Both the position numbers and the translations under genes were made by a program. The notes under the pieces are model-generated. The model did no database searches and was not told the origin of the DNA. It worked only from the letters and a program-made list of their open reading frames with translations. This document shows positions 35,866 through 45,751 of a stretch of DNA of 64,000 nucleotides, one piece after another; the first letter of the stretch is position 1, and each line of letters opens with the position of its first letter. The DNA is taken from contig NZ_JALPNU010000001.1 of assembly GCF_030851345.1 (NCBI RefSeq), positions 186,001 through 250,000 on the forward strand. Direction: 5' to 3'. Source of the stretch: Marinifilum sp. D714 (GTDB taxonomy: Bacteria > Bacteroidota > Bacteroidia > Bacteroidales > Marinifilaceae).

Positions 35866-36546
35866 ATGAGGCTGCCCATTTTCCTTTTTTTATTTGCAAT
35901 CATCTTAAATTCTTGTGATAATAAATCAGGAAATAAGACCAAAGCCGACGAAGGACTTATTGTTTACGATGTTAGTTATTACGCATCGGAGAAAGAAAAT
36001 CCTATTGTAGCACTTCTTCCTAACAAGGTAGAATTAAGGTTCAAAGAAAACAACATCAGTTTAACTTCTGAAGGATACCTTGGTTTTTTCAGCACAAAGT
36101 TTATTTCGAATTTCGAGTGTGATAAAAGTCACATTCTTCTTAAAGTACTGAACAACAAGTTCAACTATGCATTCCCAAAAGAAGAGGTTGCTTTTATCTA
36201 CAACCAACTATCTCCGAGAAAAATAAAATACTTAGATGAAAGTAAAATAATAGCGGGATACAAATGTAAAGTTGCCAAACTTTTTTTCGAAGATGAGACA
36301 ATAAATCCTATTAAGGTTGCGTATACAGAAGAGATTGGTCTTGCAAATCCAAACAGAAACACACCATTAAATGAAATTGAAGGTGTTCTTATGGAGTTTG
36401 AAACTACAATGAATAAAATAAGAACAAAATTTACGGCTAAAAGTGTAAGCTTAGAAAAAATAGCTCCAGATGAATTTACAGTTCCTTCAGACTACGTTCT
36501 TTCTGATAAGGCAACTTTGAAGAAATATATTTTAGGTTTCAACTAG
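35866..36546 (+). CDS. Predicted lipoprotein (GLPGLI/DUF4412-like), unrecognised
   Basis: The 226-residue protein has a short signal peptide with lipobox LNSC (Cys17). The mature part is beta-rich (GLIVYDVSYYASEKENP, VELRFKENNISLTSEGYLG, KIIAGYKCKVAKLFFED). It resembles Bacteroidota GLPGLI/DUF4412 proteins, in which a molecule is read out as a repeated beta layout with a central YKC motif. Function is unknown. It precedes ftsK by 127 bases on the same strand. Confidence 0.75.
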   Translation: MRLPIFLFLFAIILNSCDNKSGNKTKADEGLIVYDVSYYASEKENPIVALLPNKVELRFKENNISLTSEGYLGFFSTKFISNFECDKSHILLKVLNNKFNYAFPKEEVAFIYNQLSPRKIKYLDESKIIAGYKCKVAKLFFEDETINPIKVAYTEEIGLANPNRNTPLNEIEGVLMEFETTMNKIRTKFTAKSVSLEKIAPDEFTVPSDYVLSDKATLKKYILGFN

Positions 36547-36673
36547 TTAAAGATATTAGGCAAAAATTAATCTTTTGTACTCTGGCAAAACTGTGGATTT
36601 CCAAGTCATTTTTATTACTTTTACATAAATTTCGCAACAGCGTGACATCAGCAACACACTGAAAAATAACTGA

Positions 36674-39070
36674 ATGGCTACAAAAAAGAAATCAAAATCT
36701 AAATCCCGAAGAAAGATATTCTCAAAACCCAAATTTTTAAATGACGAAAGAACTCGTTTTATCTTGGGAGTTACTCTTTCGCTTTTTACCATATACACCT
36801 GTTTGGCATTTGTGTCTTTCTTTTTTACAGGAGGCGCAGATCAAAGCAAGCTGGATATCAAATGGCTCGAATTAATTGCTGATTCAGAAATAAGAGTAGA
36901 AAACTGGACAGGTAAAACCGGAGCTTACCTTTCAAATTTATTCATCAACAAAGGGTTTGGAATTGCATCATTTTCTTTTCTATATGTAATGGTGGTTCTA
37001 TCGCTTCGCTCTTGGGGATTAAAGATCCAATCCATCAGAAAAAGTATTCTTTACACTTTACTATTTAGCATTTGGCTATCAATAGGAATGGCTTTTGTTT
37101 TTGTGGATTCAACTAGCGATTCATTCCTGTTTTTAGGTGGTATTCATGGTTTTTTCATAAGTGAATGGTTAGTTTCTACTATTGGTAATGTAGGAACTTT
37201 ATTCCTATTAATATTAAGTCTCCTTTGCCTATTGACATTCGGATTTCAAAATACTGTTGGCTTCTTTAAAGGATTGGTAAAGAAAAAAGAAAAAGCTGCA
37301 GATACTATGTCTGAAGATGAAGTTTTAGAAGAAGAGGTAGATGAAGAAATTAAAGAGCAACCAGAAGCCATTGAAGAAATAGAGCTCGAAACTCCTAATT
37401 TCGAATCTGAAATTCTTTTAACAGAAGAACCAGAAACTCCTATCGAAGCAATAGAAGAACCTGTAAAAAAGGAAGCTAAAAGTGAAGATAATGTAGAGTT
37501 AAAAATTGAAACTGTTAGAGAACAGGAAGAAACAGTTCCAATTAATCAAGAACCATTAGAGGATTTCGATCCAACCTTGGATTTATCAAGGTATAAGTTC
37601 CCAACAATTGACTTATTGGAAGATCATCAAATAAACAATTCGGCGGTGAGCAAAGAGGAATTGGAAAGCAATAAGAATAAGATTGTTGAAACTCTTCGTC
37701 ATTATAAAATTGAAATTGTTCAAATTAAAGCAACCATTGGACCTACGGTTACTCTTTATGAAATTGTTCCCGCACCAGGAGTTCGAATTTCAAAGATTAA
37801 AAACCTGGAAGATGATATTGCCTTAAGTCTATCGGCTCTTGGTATTCGTATTATTGCACCAATCCCTGGAAAAGGTACAATTGGCATTGAGGTACCAAAC
37901 CAAAATCCCGAGGTAGTTTCAATGAAAGGAATTATTGCATCGAAGAAATTCCAAGAATCGAAACATGCACTTCCTGTTGCCATGGGACGAACCATTTCCA
38001 ACGAAACTTATACACTTGATTTGGCAAAAATGCCTCACCTTTTGGTGGCTGGTGCTACAGGTCAAGGTAAATCGGTTGGATTGAATGCCATTATTACATC
38101 TCTTTTGTATAAAAAGCATCCATCGCAACTGAAATTTGTTTTGATTGACCCCAAAAAGGTAGAGTTAAGTATTTATTCAACCATAGAGAAACACTTCTTG
38201 GCAAAACTTCCCGAAGAAGAAGAACCCATCATTACAGATATCAATAAGGTAATTGCTACATTGAATTCCTTGTGTATCGAAATGGATTCTCGTTACGATT
38301 TGCTGAAAAAAGCTCATGCAAGAAATATTAAAGAATACAATACCAAATTTGTAAAACGCAAATTAAATCCGGAAAACGGACACAGGTACTTGCCATATAT
38401 TGTGGTAATAATTGATGAGTTTGCCGATTTAATCATGACTGCTGGTAAAGAGGTTGAAGCTCCAATTGCAAGAATTGCCCAGTTGGCTCGTGCAATTGGT
38501 ATTCACATGATTATTGCAACACAAAGACCTTCAACAAATATCATTACCGGTGTAATTAAGGCAAACTTCCCTGCCCGAATTGCATTTAAAGTAGCTTCGA
38601 TGATCGACTCGAGAACCATTCTGGATAGCCCTGGTGCCAATCAGTTAATTGGGCGAGGTGATATGCTGATATCAACCAGTAGCGATTTGGTGCGTGTACA
38701 ATGTGCCTTTGTGGATACGCCAGAAGTAGAAGCAATTACAGATTATATTATGGAGCAGCAATCCTACCCTTCTGCACTGATGTTGCCTGAATATGTTGGA
38801 GAATCCTCGGAAAGTGGTGCTGGGGAAATAGATTTGCAAAAGCGTGATGCTCTATTCGAAGAAGCGGCTCGCTTGGTGGTAACTTCACAACAAGGCTCAA
38901 CCTCTGGAATTCAACGCCGATTCTCAATTGGATACAACCGTGCTGGTAGAATTGTAGATCAGTTGGAAGCTGCCGGAATTGTAGGCCCTTTTGAAGGAAG
39001 TAAAGCTCGCCAGGTACTTATTCAAGATGAATATTCGCTGGAACAACTTTTAAATAACATAGCAAATTAG
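36674..39070 (+). CDS. ftsK: DNA translocase FtsK
   Basis: Septal DNA pump that finishes chromosome segregation and activates XerCD at dif. The 798-residue protein has about four membrane helices within 30-190, an acidic linker (about 210-310, EEEVDEEIKEQPEAIEE), and the alpha/beta motor. The motor has Walker A GATGQGKS (about 460-467) and Walker B VVIIDEFADL (about 576-585). The C-terminal gamma winged helix (about 720-790, SGIQRRFSIGYNRAGRIVDQLE) reads KOPS-type sequences. The tyrosine recombinase gene at 44846 may encode its partner. Confidence 0.96.
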   Translation: MATKKKSKSKSRRKIFSKPKFLNDERTRFILGVTLSLFTIYTCLAFVSFFFTGGADQSKLDIKWLELIADSEIRVENWTGKTGAYLSNLFINKGFGIASFSFLYVMVVLSLRSWGLKIQSIRKSILYTLLFSIWLSIGMAFVFVDSTSDSFLFLGGIHGFFISEWLVSTIGNVGTLFLLILSLLCLLTFGFQNTVGFFKGLVKKKEKAADTMSEDEVLEEEVDEEIKEQPEAIEEIELETPNFESEILLTEEPETPIEAIEEPVKKEAKSEDNVELKIETVREQEETVPINQEPLEDFDPTLDLSRYKFPTIDLLEDHQINNSAVSKEELESNKNKIVETLRHYKIEIVQIKATIGPTVTLYEIVPAPGVRISKIKNLEDDIALSLSALGIRIIAPIPGKGTIGIEVPNQNPEVVSMKGIIASKKFQESKHALPVAMGRTISNETYTLDLAKMPHLLVAGATGQGKSVGLNAIITSLLYKKHPSQLKFVLIDPKKVELSIYSTIEKHFLAKLPEEEEPIITDINKVIATLNSLCIEMDSRYDLLKKAHARNIKEYNTKFVKRKLNPENGHRYLPYIVVIIDEFADLIMTAGKEVEAPIARIAQLARAIGIHMIIATQRPSTNIITGVIKANFPARIAFKVASMIDSRTILDSPGANQLIGRGDMLISTSSDLVRVQCAFVDTPEVEAITDYIMEQQSYPSALMLPEYVGESSESGAGEIDLQKRDALFEEAARLVVTSQQGSTSGIQRRFSIGYNRAGRIVDQLEAAGIVGPFEGSKARQVLIQDEYSLEQLLNNIAN

Positions 39071-39122
39071 GTCTGGCACAATAATTGAATTAAAAATTGA
39101 ACAAATTATAAAATCAGAACAA

Positions 39123-39764
39123 ATGAAAAACTTTTTTTGTTTCCTCTTATTTGGACTTATCAGTCTAAATGTATCAGCACAAGATGCTAAAGCAAAAGCG
39201 ATTCTAGACAAAGTATCAGCTATAAATAAAGAACACAAAAGTATTAAGGCAGAATTTACCTTTTCAATGGACAACGAAGAAGAGGATATTCACGAAATCT
39301 CAGATGGAAGTATTCTTTTAAAAGAAAACAAATACAAGCTAAATTTAATGGGTACCGATACATATTTCGATGGTAAAACACAATATGTTCACATTATTGA
39401 TGCCGAAGAAGTAAGTATTAAAGAACCAGATGAAGACGAAGATGAAGCATTAAACCCTGCTAAGATTTTTTCTATCTACGAAAATGGTTTTACTTATAAA
39501 TATGTAAACGAAGTTATTGAAAACGGGAAGAAACTTCATGTAATCGATTTGTTTCCTACTGATAAAGAACGTGGTTTTACTCACATTCGACTAAAAATTG
39601 ATCAGGCTACAAGCCAAATCAGTGCTCTAAAATCAGTTGGTAAAGATGGAAACGATGTAAGCATTGTTCTTAAGAAACTTACTCCTAATGTTACATTAAC
39701 CGATAAGGATTTTATATTCGACACTGCTGCAAATCCTGATGTGGATGTTAACGATATGAGATAA
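39123..39764 (+). CDS. lolA: Outer-membrane lipoprotein carrier LolA-like protein
   Basis: The 213-residue protein has a signal peptide (cleavage near NVSAQD) and a LolA/LolB-type beta barrel fragment: AILDKVSAINKEHKSIKAEFTF, NKYKLNLMGTDTYFDGKTQYVH and FTHIRLKIDQATSQI. It would shuttle lipoproteins across the periplasm. Position right behind ftsK (52 bases) is a common bacterial order (ftsK-lolA), which supports the call. A terminator follows. Confidence 0.9.
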   Translation: MKNFFCFLLFGLISLNVSAQDAKAKAILDKVSAINKEHKSIKAEFTFSMDNEEEDIHEISDGSILLKENKYKLNLMGTDTYFDGKTQYVHIIDAEEVSIKEPDEDEDEALNPAKIFSIYENGFTYKYVNEVIENGKKLHVIDLFPTDKERGFTHIRLKIDQATSQISALKSVGKDGNDVSIVLKKLTPNVTLTDKDFIFDTAANPDVDVNDMR

Positions 39765-39787
39765 GATCATTCTAAAATTTATATTAC

Positions 39788-39818
39788 AATCCTCTGTTTT
39801 CACAGGGGATTTTTTTCT
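39788..39818 (+). terminator. Terminator of ftsK-lolA
   Basis: AATCCTCTGT (39788-39797), loop TTTC, ACAGGGGATT (39802-39811) with one G-T pair, then a T run. Confidence 0.85.
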
Positions 39819-40066
39819 GCAATAAAAAAATGCCTGAATTTTAAACCGAAAAAAGACCTAATTAAAAAAGTAGAATTGTACACTTCAAAAAGCATTATTT
39901 GAATAAGCAGACCAATTGCAGAGGGAAATGGAATAAAATTTTGGCCCTAAGTAGCTTTTCCTATTTCAAAAGCAAGTAAATTAAAAGAGAGAAATTACCT
40001 TTTTCATTAATTCTATCATTTCCTTCAATATATCTGAAATATGAACGTTTTATAAGATCAACACAT

Positions 40067-40086
40067 ACAAAATACTGGTATTTTGT
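40067..40086. promoter_or_regulatory. Inverted repeat upstream of the Lnb-like operon
   Basis: ACAAAATAC-TG-GTATTTTGT is a perfect dyad ending 30 bases before the ATG, in the position of a promoter or operator. No regulator can be named. Confidence 0.45.
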
Positions 40087-40116
40087 CTATCTTCGATCAG
40101 ATAAATATTTATCCTT

Positions 40117-41301
40117 ATGAAAAGATTCAAATTCTTTATATGCCTATTTGTTATTGGCATCCTATCATTATCAAATACCCACGCTAAGCAACTTTCCGAA
40201 CAGTCTGAGGTAAGTTTGTTAACCTGTTCGCCAGGTGAAGATATTTACCGACATTGGGGACACTCGGCACTACGATTTCATGACCCCATAAACAAAATCG
40301 ACCTGGTTTTTAATTATGGTACATTCAATTTTAACACCCCAAACTTCTACACGAAGTTTATTAAAGGAAAATTAATGTATCGATTAGCATATGAATCTTA
40401 TCACGATTTTTTGCCTGAATATATGAGATCTGGTCAAGGAGTAACTGAACAAAAGTTGAATTTAGACCTTGATACAAAAAGAAAGCTATTCGCTGCAGTA
40501 GTAGAAAACTACAAGCCAGAAAACAGGTATTATCATTACGATTTCTTGTTTGACAATTGTTCAACTCGAATACGAGATATTATCGAGGACAATGTAGATG
40601 GAAAAATCATCTATAAAGAAAATACTGAGGAGCCTAAAAGTTTCTGGAATTTACTAGATCACTTTATGGAGCGAAGCCGATGGATTTATCTGGGCATTCA
40701 TATCATTTTAGGCTCTCCCTGTGATGTTGAAGCAACTCCATACCAACATATGTTTTTGCCTGATAATATGATGTTTGCCTTTACTGAAGCTACTGTATTA
40801 AATAATGGTGAAAGAGTTCCGCTTGTTAGCCATACCAAGGAAGTATTAAAACCAGCTTTGGATTACAAGATGACAGAATGGTACAAGCGTCCCGGTTTTA
40901 TATTCGGGGTACTCTCATTAATCATTTTATGGATAAGCATTCGCACATTAAAAAGCAAGCGCAATTATTTTATAATCGATCATGTTTTATTCGGAACAAC
41001 AGGTTTAGTGGGTTGGATAATTATTTTTCTTTGGTTTTTTTCCGATCATCAGGCAACCGGACCAAACTGGAACATTATTTGGGCCCTGCCATTTTATTTT
41101 CCTGTGGCAAACATCTTGCTAGGCATAAGAAATAAAGTATCCTACTTTTTCTTCTTTGCAAGCTCGGTCCTATTGCTAATTGTTTTGGCCGCATGGTCTA
41201 TCATTCCACAATCATTGCCAAATGAGATTTTACCAATTGTGGCCTTATTATTCATACGATCAATCTATATCGTTAAAAAATTAAAATTCAAGTTGATTTA
41301 A
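40117..41301 (+). CDS. DUF4105 / Lnb-type membrane protein, putative lipoprotein N-acyltransferase
   Basis: The 394-residue protein has a signal peptide (about 1-23). A periplasmic DUF4105 domain (about 28-245) follows with YRHWGHSALRFHDP and DFLFDNCSTRIRD, whose His and Cys look like catalytic residues of a papain-type fold. At least four C-terminal membrane helices (about 265-385) complete it. DUF4105 has been linked to Lnb, an enzyme that completes lipoprotein triacylation in Bacteroidota lacking Lnt; activity of this copy is inference. It starts an operon with an acyl-ACP thioesterase (stop and start overlap as TAATG) and a HupE-like protein. Confidence 0.82.
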   Translation: MKRFKFFICLFVIGILSLSNTHAKQLSEQSEVSLLTCSPGEDIYRHWGHSALRFHDPINKIDLVFNYGTFNFNTPNFYTKFIKGKLMYRLAYESYHDFLPEYMRSGQGVTEQKLNLDLDTKRKLFAAVVENYKPENRYYHYDFLFDNCSTRIRDIIEDNVDGKIIYKENTEEPKSFWNLLDHFMERSRWIYLGIHIILGSPCDVEATPYQHMFLPDNMMFAFTEATVLNNGERVPLVSHTKEVLKPALDYKMTEWYKRPGFIFGVLSLIILWISIRTLKSKRNYFIIDHVLFGTTGLVGWIIIFLWFFSDHQATGPNWNIIWALPFYFPVANILLGIRNKVSYFFFFASSVLLLIVLAAWSIIPQSLPNEILPIVALLFIRSIYIVKKLKFKLI

Positions 41302-42059
41302 TGGATACTTTAGAAATTAATCAAACAAAATTTACAAAAACATTCAGGATTGGCTCTTTCGATACTGATTTTAATGGAAGAGCAAAACTGACATCCATAT
41401 GCAATTACCTGCAGGAAATTGCTGGTATGCATGCCAATGCCTTAAATTGGGGAATCGATAAATTAATGCAACAAGATTTATCGTGGGTTTTAACCCGACT
41501 GAAAGTAAAAGTGATTGATTATCCAAAATGGACAGATGAGATTACTGTTGAAACCTGGCCTACCGGAATTGAAGGTTTGTTTGGGAACAGAGACTTTAGA
41601 ATTTTAGATAAAGAAGGTAATACCATTATCCTTGCCACTTCATCGTGGTTAATCATTAATATCAAGACCAAAAGACCAACTCGCCCCCACTCCATTATCG
41701 ATGGTGCGAAATATGAAAATGCTGAAAAGGTATTTGAAACATCTTTGCAAAAATTAAATACTAATGTTGATGAAAATCCAAACTTAACTATTGATGTACA
41801 TTTCAGTGATATTGACATTAACCAGCATGTTAATAATGTGAAATACATCAAATGGATTATAGATTCTTGCCCTATTGAAAAATTAAGCTCTGGTTTGATT
41901 GACGAATTGGAAATTAACTTTCTGCACGAAGCCAAGTACAACGAACAATTAAGCATTTACAACAATTTCAGTAATAATAACGATTGCGAATCTCACTTTG
42001 TGATTCGAAACAACAAAAGCAATGTAGAAAATTGCAGGTCGATTATTAAATGGAAATAA
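41301..42059 (+). CDS. Acyl-ACP thioesterase
   Basis: Hydrolyses acyl-acyl carrier protein and releases a free fatty acid. The 252-residue protein has two hotdog halves. The first has FDTDFNGRAKLTSICNYLQEIAGMHANAL and WPTGIEGLFGNRDFRILD; the second has DVHFSDIDINQHVNNVKYIKWI, where Asn-His are the usual catalytic pair. It overlaps the end of the DUF4105 gene (TAATG) and is followed after 12 bases by a small membrane protein. Substrate chain length cannot be read from sequence. Confidence 0.93.
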   Translation: MDTLEINQTKFTKTFRIGSFDTDFNGRAKLTSICNYLQEIAGMHANALNWGIDKLMQQDLSWVLTRLKVKVIDYPKWTDEITVETWPTGIEGLFGNRDFRILDKEGNTIILATSSWLIINIKTKRPTRPHSIIDGAKYENAEKVFETSLQKLNTNVDENPNLTIDVHFSDIDINQHVNNVKYIKWIIDSCPIEKLSSGLIDELEINFLHEAKYNEQLSIYNNFSNNNDCESHFVIRNNKSNVENCRSIIKWK

Positions 42060-42071
42060 TTTAAGAACAAT

Positions 42072-42635
42072 ATGCAACAATTTTTATACGGATTCGAATC
42101 CGCTTTTTCATACCTAATCTCATTTTCTCTTTTTGATCATTTTTTAATTCTATTGCTTTTCGGCATTGTTTTTCAATTAAAAGAATGGAAAAATTTGTTT
42201 TCACTTTTCCTCGCCCTTGGTATTGGGTCTATTGTAGGATTTTTGTTAGCATGCTTTAAAATCACGCATTTCTCCTATTCAACCATTCGCTTGGCAACAG
42301 CAATTTCATTATTGGCTGTAGGAATTCATCATATGATTTCAAACAACTTATCGGCAAATGCCATTCGATACAATTTTTTCGCATTAATAGGATTGGTAGT
42401 TGGCACTAGTATTAGCTTACACTACCTAAAATCATTCGGCAGCAACTTAAAATTCATTCACCTTTCAGGATACAGCCTGGGAGTATTGGCAGCCTACCTA
42501 ATAATTATATTGGCTGGATTGTTGATTTCTTCCTTAACGATTGCAGTATTCAAAACCGACAGAAAAAGTTTTAATCTTTCCATATCGGGAATTGGAATTG
42601 GAATAGCACTGGTTCTGATATATTTGAGATATTAA
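42072..42635 (+). CDS. HupE/UreJ-like membrane protein
   Basis: The 187-residue protein has about six membrane helices and almost no soluble part. The start (FESAFSYLISFSLFDHFLILLLFGIVFQLKEWK) parallels the HupE/UreJ_2 family, including the position of the Asp-His. HupE proteins are linked to metal transport, but no nickel enzyme gene is nearby. Last gene of the three-gene operon and followed by a strong terminator. Family assignment is moderate. Confidence 0.65.
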   Translation: MQQFLYGFESAFSYLISFSLFDHFLILLLFGIVFQLKEWKNLFSLFLALGIGSIVGFLLACFKITHFSYSTIRLATAISLLAVGIHHMISNNLSANAIRYNFFALIGLVVGTSISLHYLKSFGSNLKFIHLSGYSLGVLAAYLIIILAGLLISSLTIAVFKTDRKSFNLSISGIGIGIALVLIYLRY

Positions 42636-42636
42636 A

Positions 42637-42667
42637 AAAAATGCGAATCGGAATGATTCGCATTTTT
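42637..42667. terminator. Bidirectional terminator
   Basis: AAAAATGCGAATC (42637-42649), loop GGAAT, GATTCGCATTTTT (42655-42667), perfect 13-base arms between the Lnb-like operon and pyk. Confidence 0.9.
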
Positions 42668-42687
42668 TTTGCTTCTATATTATCTAG

Positions 42688-44103
42688 TTACACTTTGTGT
42701 GTCAACTGATCTACTTTACTGATTTCCATAAAAGAAACTCCCTTGGATGGACCAAAACTTCCCCCAATGATTATCACCATATCATTACCTGTAAAGTATT
42801 TCTTTTCCATTAAGGTATACATCGATTGCTTCACGTACTCATCTCTGCTGGCCAATAGTTTTCTATAGCCTGCTTCAACACCATAAGAAAGAGCCAATTC
42901 GCGCATAACTCTCTTAGAGTAACACAATGCATAAACTGGAGAAGTTCCTCTATAGGCTGATAGATAACGACCTGTTCTTCCGGTCAAAGTATCGGTAACA
43001 ATTGCTTTTACAGGAAGCAGTTGCGATGATTTTACTGCAGAACGAGCTAAGATTGCTGTTAACTCCTGATTACTTGGAACAAAGTTCTTTCTTGTATCAG
43101 GAAATAATTCTTTCTCCACCTCAATGGCAACCTCTTTCATAGTTCGAACCGACTCAACTGGGTAATCACCATAAGCAGTCTCTCCACTTAACATGATTGC
43201 ATCAGTTCTATTATATATTGCATTTGCAATATCACTAACCTCTGCACGTGTTGGTCTAGGATTTTTAATCATCGAATGAAGCATCTGTGTTGCAATAATC
43301 ACAGGCTTTTTACGCTCCATACATTTTCTAATGATTTTTCTTTGAATTACAGGCAATTTTTGCGCCGGAATTTCAATCGCCAAATCACCTCTTGCAACCA
43401 TTACACCATATGCATGATCAAGAATTTCGTCAATATTATCAACACCTTCCTGATTTTCTATTTTTGCAATAATTTTTACTTTGGAATCATATTTATCCAA
43501 GATTCTTTGAATTTCAAGAACATCCTCTTTATTTCTAACAAAAGAATGTGCAATAAAATCAATATCTTGCTCAATAGCAAAATCGATAAAAGTTCTATCT
43601 TTTTGAGTAAGGGAAGGTAGTTTGATAGAAACTCCCGGTACGTTTACACTCTTACGATTTTTGATTGGACCTTCGTTTTTAGCCTCTACAAGCAGGAAGT
43701 CATCATGCTTCTCTACAACTAATAATTCCAGCTCCCCATCATCAATTAAGATCTTTTTGCCTACTTCTACATCATTTACAAAATCCTCGTAGCTAACCAA
43801 CAGGCAGTCATCCACCTCTTCATCTTCTTTTTTCCCTTTAATTTTTATCCTATCACCACTATTAAGGAATAAATCATCTTCAACATCTACCGTTCTGATT
43901 TCAGGACCTTTTGTATCCACAAGCAATGCTATTCTGTCTGATACAGCTCTTACATTATCAATTACTTTTTGCGCATCAGCATGTGTTTGATGTGCAGTAT
44001 TAAGTCTTACAACATTCATACCTTCATCAAAAAGCTGAGTAAGAAATTCAACATCGCACCTCTTGTCAGAAATCGTTGCAATAATTTTCGTATGCTTCTT
44101 CAT
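42688..44103 (-). CDS. pyk: Pyruvate kinase
   Basis: Converts phosphoenolpyruvate and ADP to pyruvate and ATP. The 471-residue protein has the conserved start TKIIATISDKRCDVEFL, VVRLNTAHQT, DTKGPEIRT, the active-site IIAKIENQEGVDNIDEI with the catalytic Lys, MVARGDLAIEIP, and QMLHSMI. The small C-terminal domain is present (about 345-471). It opposes pckA at 46165, so the window carries both sides of the PEP-pyruvate branch point. Confidence 0.96.
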   Translation of the reverse strand: MKKHTKIIATISDKRCDVEFLTQLFDEGMNVVRLNTAHQTHADAQKVIDNVRAVSDRIALLVDTKGPEIRTVDVEDDLFLNSGDRIKIKGKKEDEEVDDCLLVSYEDFVNDVEVGKKILIDDGELELLVVEKHDDFLLVEAKNEGPIKNRKSVNVPGVSIKLPSLTQKDRTFIDFAIEQDIDFIAHSFVRNKEDVLEIQRILDKYDSKVKIIAKIENQEGVDNIDEILDHAYGVMVARGDLAIEIPAQKLPVIQRKIIRKCMERKKPVIIATQMLHSMIKNPRPTRAEVSDIANAIYNRTDAIMLSGETAYGDYPVESVRTMKEVAIEVEKELFPDTRKNFVPSNQELTAILARSAVKSSQLLPVKAIVTDTLTGRTGRYLSAYRGTSPVYALCYSKRVMRELALSYGVEAGYRKLLASRDEYVKQSMYTLMEKKYFTGNDMVIIIGGSFGPSKGVSFMEISKVDQLTHKV

Positions 44104-44233
44104 AGAAAAACTCTTTCATTATTAGTTTTGGCAATACAAAGATAGTCAATATTACTACAAGCTTATAGGCTTATATTTTATAGCATAAATTGCAAACGAT
44201 GTAAAAAAAACTTTTATCACAAAAAAATTAACT

Positions 44234-44659
44234 TTAATCCAAATGAGATAAAAGAGCTTCTATAGCCAAACGATAAGAATCCAATCCAAATCCTGCAATT
44301 GTGCCAATACAATCCTTTCCAATCATTGTTTTACTCCGGAAAGATTCTCGTTTGTGTACATTTGAGATATGCACCTCTATAACAGGCGTATTCACAGCAG
44401 CAATCGCATCTCCAAGAGCTACAGATGTATGAGTATAAGCACCGGCATTTAGAATAATACCGTCATAATCAAAACCAACGCGATGTATTTCATTTATCAA
44501 TTCTCCTTCTATATTAGATTGATAATATTCAAGTTGAATTTTTCCGTACATCTTCTTTAACTCCTCAAAATAAGTTTCAAACGAAACCTCTCCATATATA
44601 GATTTTTCGCGTACTCCAAGTAGATTTAGATTGGGTCCATTTATTATCAAAAAATTCAT
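44234..44659 (-). CDS. aroQ: 3-dehydroquinate dehydratase, type II
   Basis: Shikimate pathway step 3. The 141-residue protein has the type II signature NGPNLNLLGVREKSIYG (about 7-23, catalytic Tyr at its end), the loop NAGAYTHTSVAL with the catalytic His region, EVHISNVHKRESFR (catalytic His and Arg) and GFGLDSYRLAIEAL. Length is typical. It is divergent from the recombinase gene and 130 bases upstream of pyk on the same strand. Confidence 0.95.
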   Translation of the reverse strand: MNFLIINGPNLNLLGVREKSIYGEVSFETYFEELKKMYGKIQLEYYQSNIEGELINEIHRVGFDYDGIILNAGAYTHTSVALGDAIAAVNTPVIEVHISNVHKRESFRSKTMIGKDCIGTIAGFGLDSYRLAIEALLSHLD

Positions 44660-44845
44660 CTTATCAAAAAAAATTAAGGTTAAACATAAATAGTATATGA
44701 AAAATTTGTCAGCTTACGTAATATTTTTTTAAATTGCACACAGGAATTATCATAAACATTTCGTATATTTAAACGATTGAGTAAAACTACAAATTATAAA
44801 GCAAATTATTTACAACTATAACTACATACTAAAAACTGGATAAAA

Positions 44846-45751
44846 ATGAAATGGACAACAACAATTGAAAATTTTAAGACCTACCTCACTTTAGAGAAGT
44901 CTCTCTCTAAGAACTCGGTAGATGCTTACATTAATGACATTACAAAGTTAACTACTTTCTTTAGAGAAAAGAATATCGAGGTAACTCCTGAAGAAGTAGT
45001 ACTTCAACATTTGAAGGATTTTGTGGCTTGGATTAATGATGCAGGTACTAGCCCTCGCACACAAGCACGTGTAATTTCTGGTATTAAAGCTTTCTTCAAG
45101 TATTTATTATTGGAAGAAATTATCGAAAAAAATCCAACTGCTTTATTGGAAGCTCCAAAAATTGGTCGCAAACTTCCTGACACTTTAACTACAGACGAAA
45201 TTGACGTTTTGGTAAAAGCTGTTGACATGAACAAGTCAGAAGGACAAAGAAACCGTGCAATTCTTGAAACTTTATATTCTTGTGGATTAAGAGTATCAGA
45301 ACTAATCGATTTAAGAGTTTCTAATCTTCACTTCCGTATGGGATTTATTAAAATTCATGGAAAAGGAAACAAGGAGCGTTTAATTCCAATTGGAAAGAAA
45401 GCTAAAAAAGAAATTAAATTGTATCTTAAAAACTATCGCGGTAAATTAAATATCGATAAGGATAGTGAAGATATCTTGTTCTTGAACAGAAGAGGTCGTA
45501 AGTTATCACGTGTAATGATTTTTACCATTATTAAGAACTTATCTAAGAAAGTTGGTTTGAAGAAAAATGTTTCTCCTCATACTTTCCGTCACTCTTTTGC
45601 ATCTCACCTGGTAGAAGGTGGTGCTGATTTAAGAGCTGTACAAGAAATGTTAGGTCACGAGTCAATTTTAACAACTGAAATTTACACTCATTTGGATAGA
45701 GAATATTTGAAAGAAACAATCAAAAATTTTCATCCAAGATCTAAAGACTAA
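44846..45751 (+). CDS. xerD: Tyrosine recombinase XerD-type
   Basis: Site-specific recombinase that resolves chromosome dimers at dif with FtsK. The 301-residue protein has an N-terminal SAM-like core-binding domain (about 1-90, YLTLEKSLSKNSVDAYINDI). The catalytic domain has Arg in CGLRVSELIDL (about 147), Lys in KGNKERLIPIG, HTFRHSFASHLVEGG, GHESILTTEIYTHLD and the nucleophilic Tyr near 279. Length and context fit housekeeping Xer rather than an integrase; I see no attachment site or phage genes. A terminator follows. Confidence 0.94.
   Translation: MKWTTTIENFKTYLTLEKSLSKNSVDAYINDITKLTTFFREKNIEVTPEEVVLQHLKDFVAWINDAGTSPRTQARVISGIKAFFKYLLLEEIIEKNPTALLEAPKIGRKLPDTLTTDEIDVLVKAVDMNKSEGQRNRAILETLYSCGLRVSELIDLRVSNLHFRMGFIKIHGKGNKERLIPIGKKAKKEIKLYLKNYRGKLNIDKDSEDILFLNRRGRKLSRVMIFTIIKNLSKKVGLKKNVSPHTFRHSFASHLVEGGADLRAVQEMLGHESILTTEIYTHLDREYLKETIKNFHPRSKD

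Larger units (their letters stand above)
39765..40116 (+). other. Intergenic region lolA to Lnb-like operon
   Basis: The 352 bases hold the ftsK-lolA terminator and, just before the next gene, an inverted repeat at 40067-40086. Nothing else is recognisable. Confidence 0.5.

Noticed and set aside
44846-45751. Integrase of a mobile element
   Set aside because: Length, motifs and lack of neighbouring phage or plasmid genes and of attachment repeats fit housekeeping XerD.
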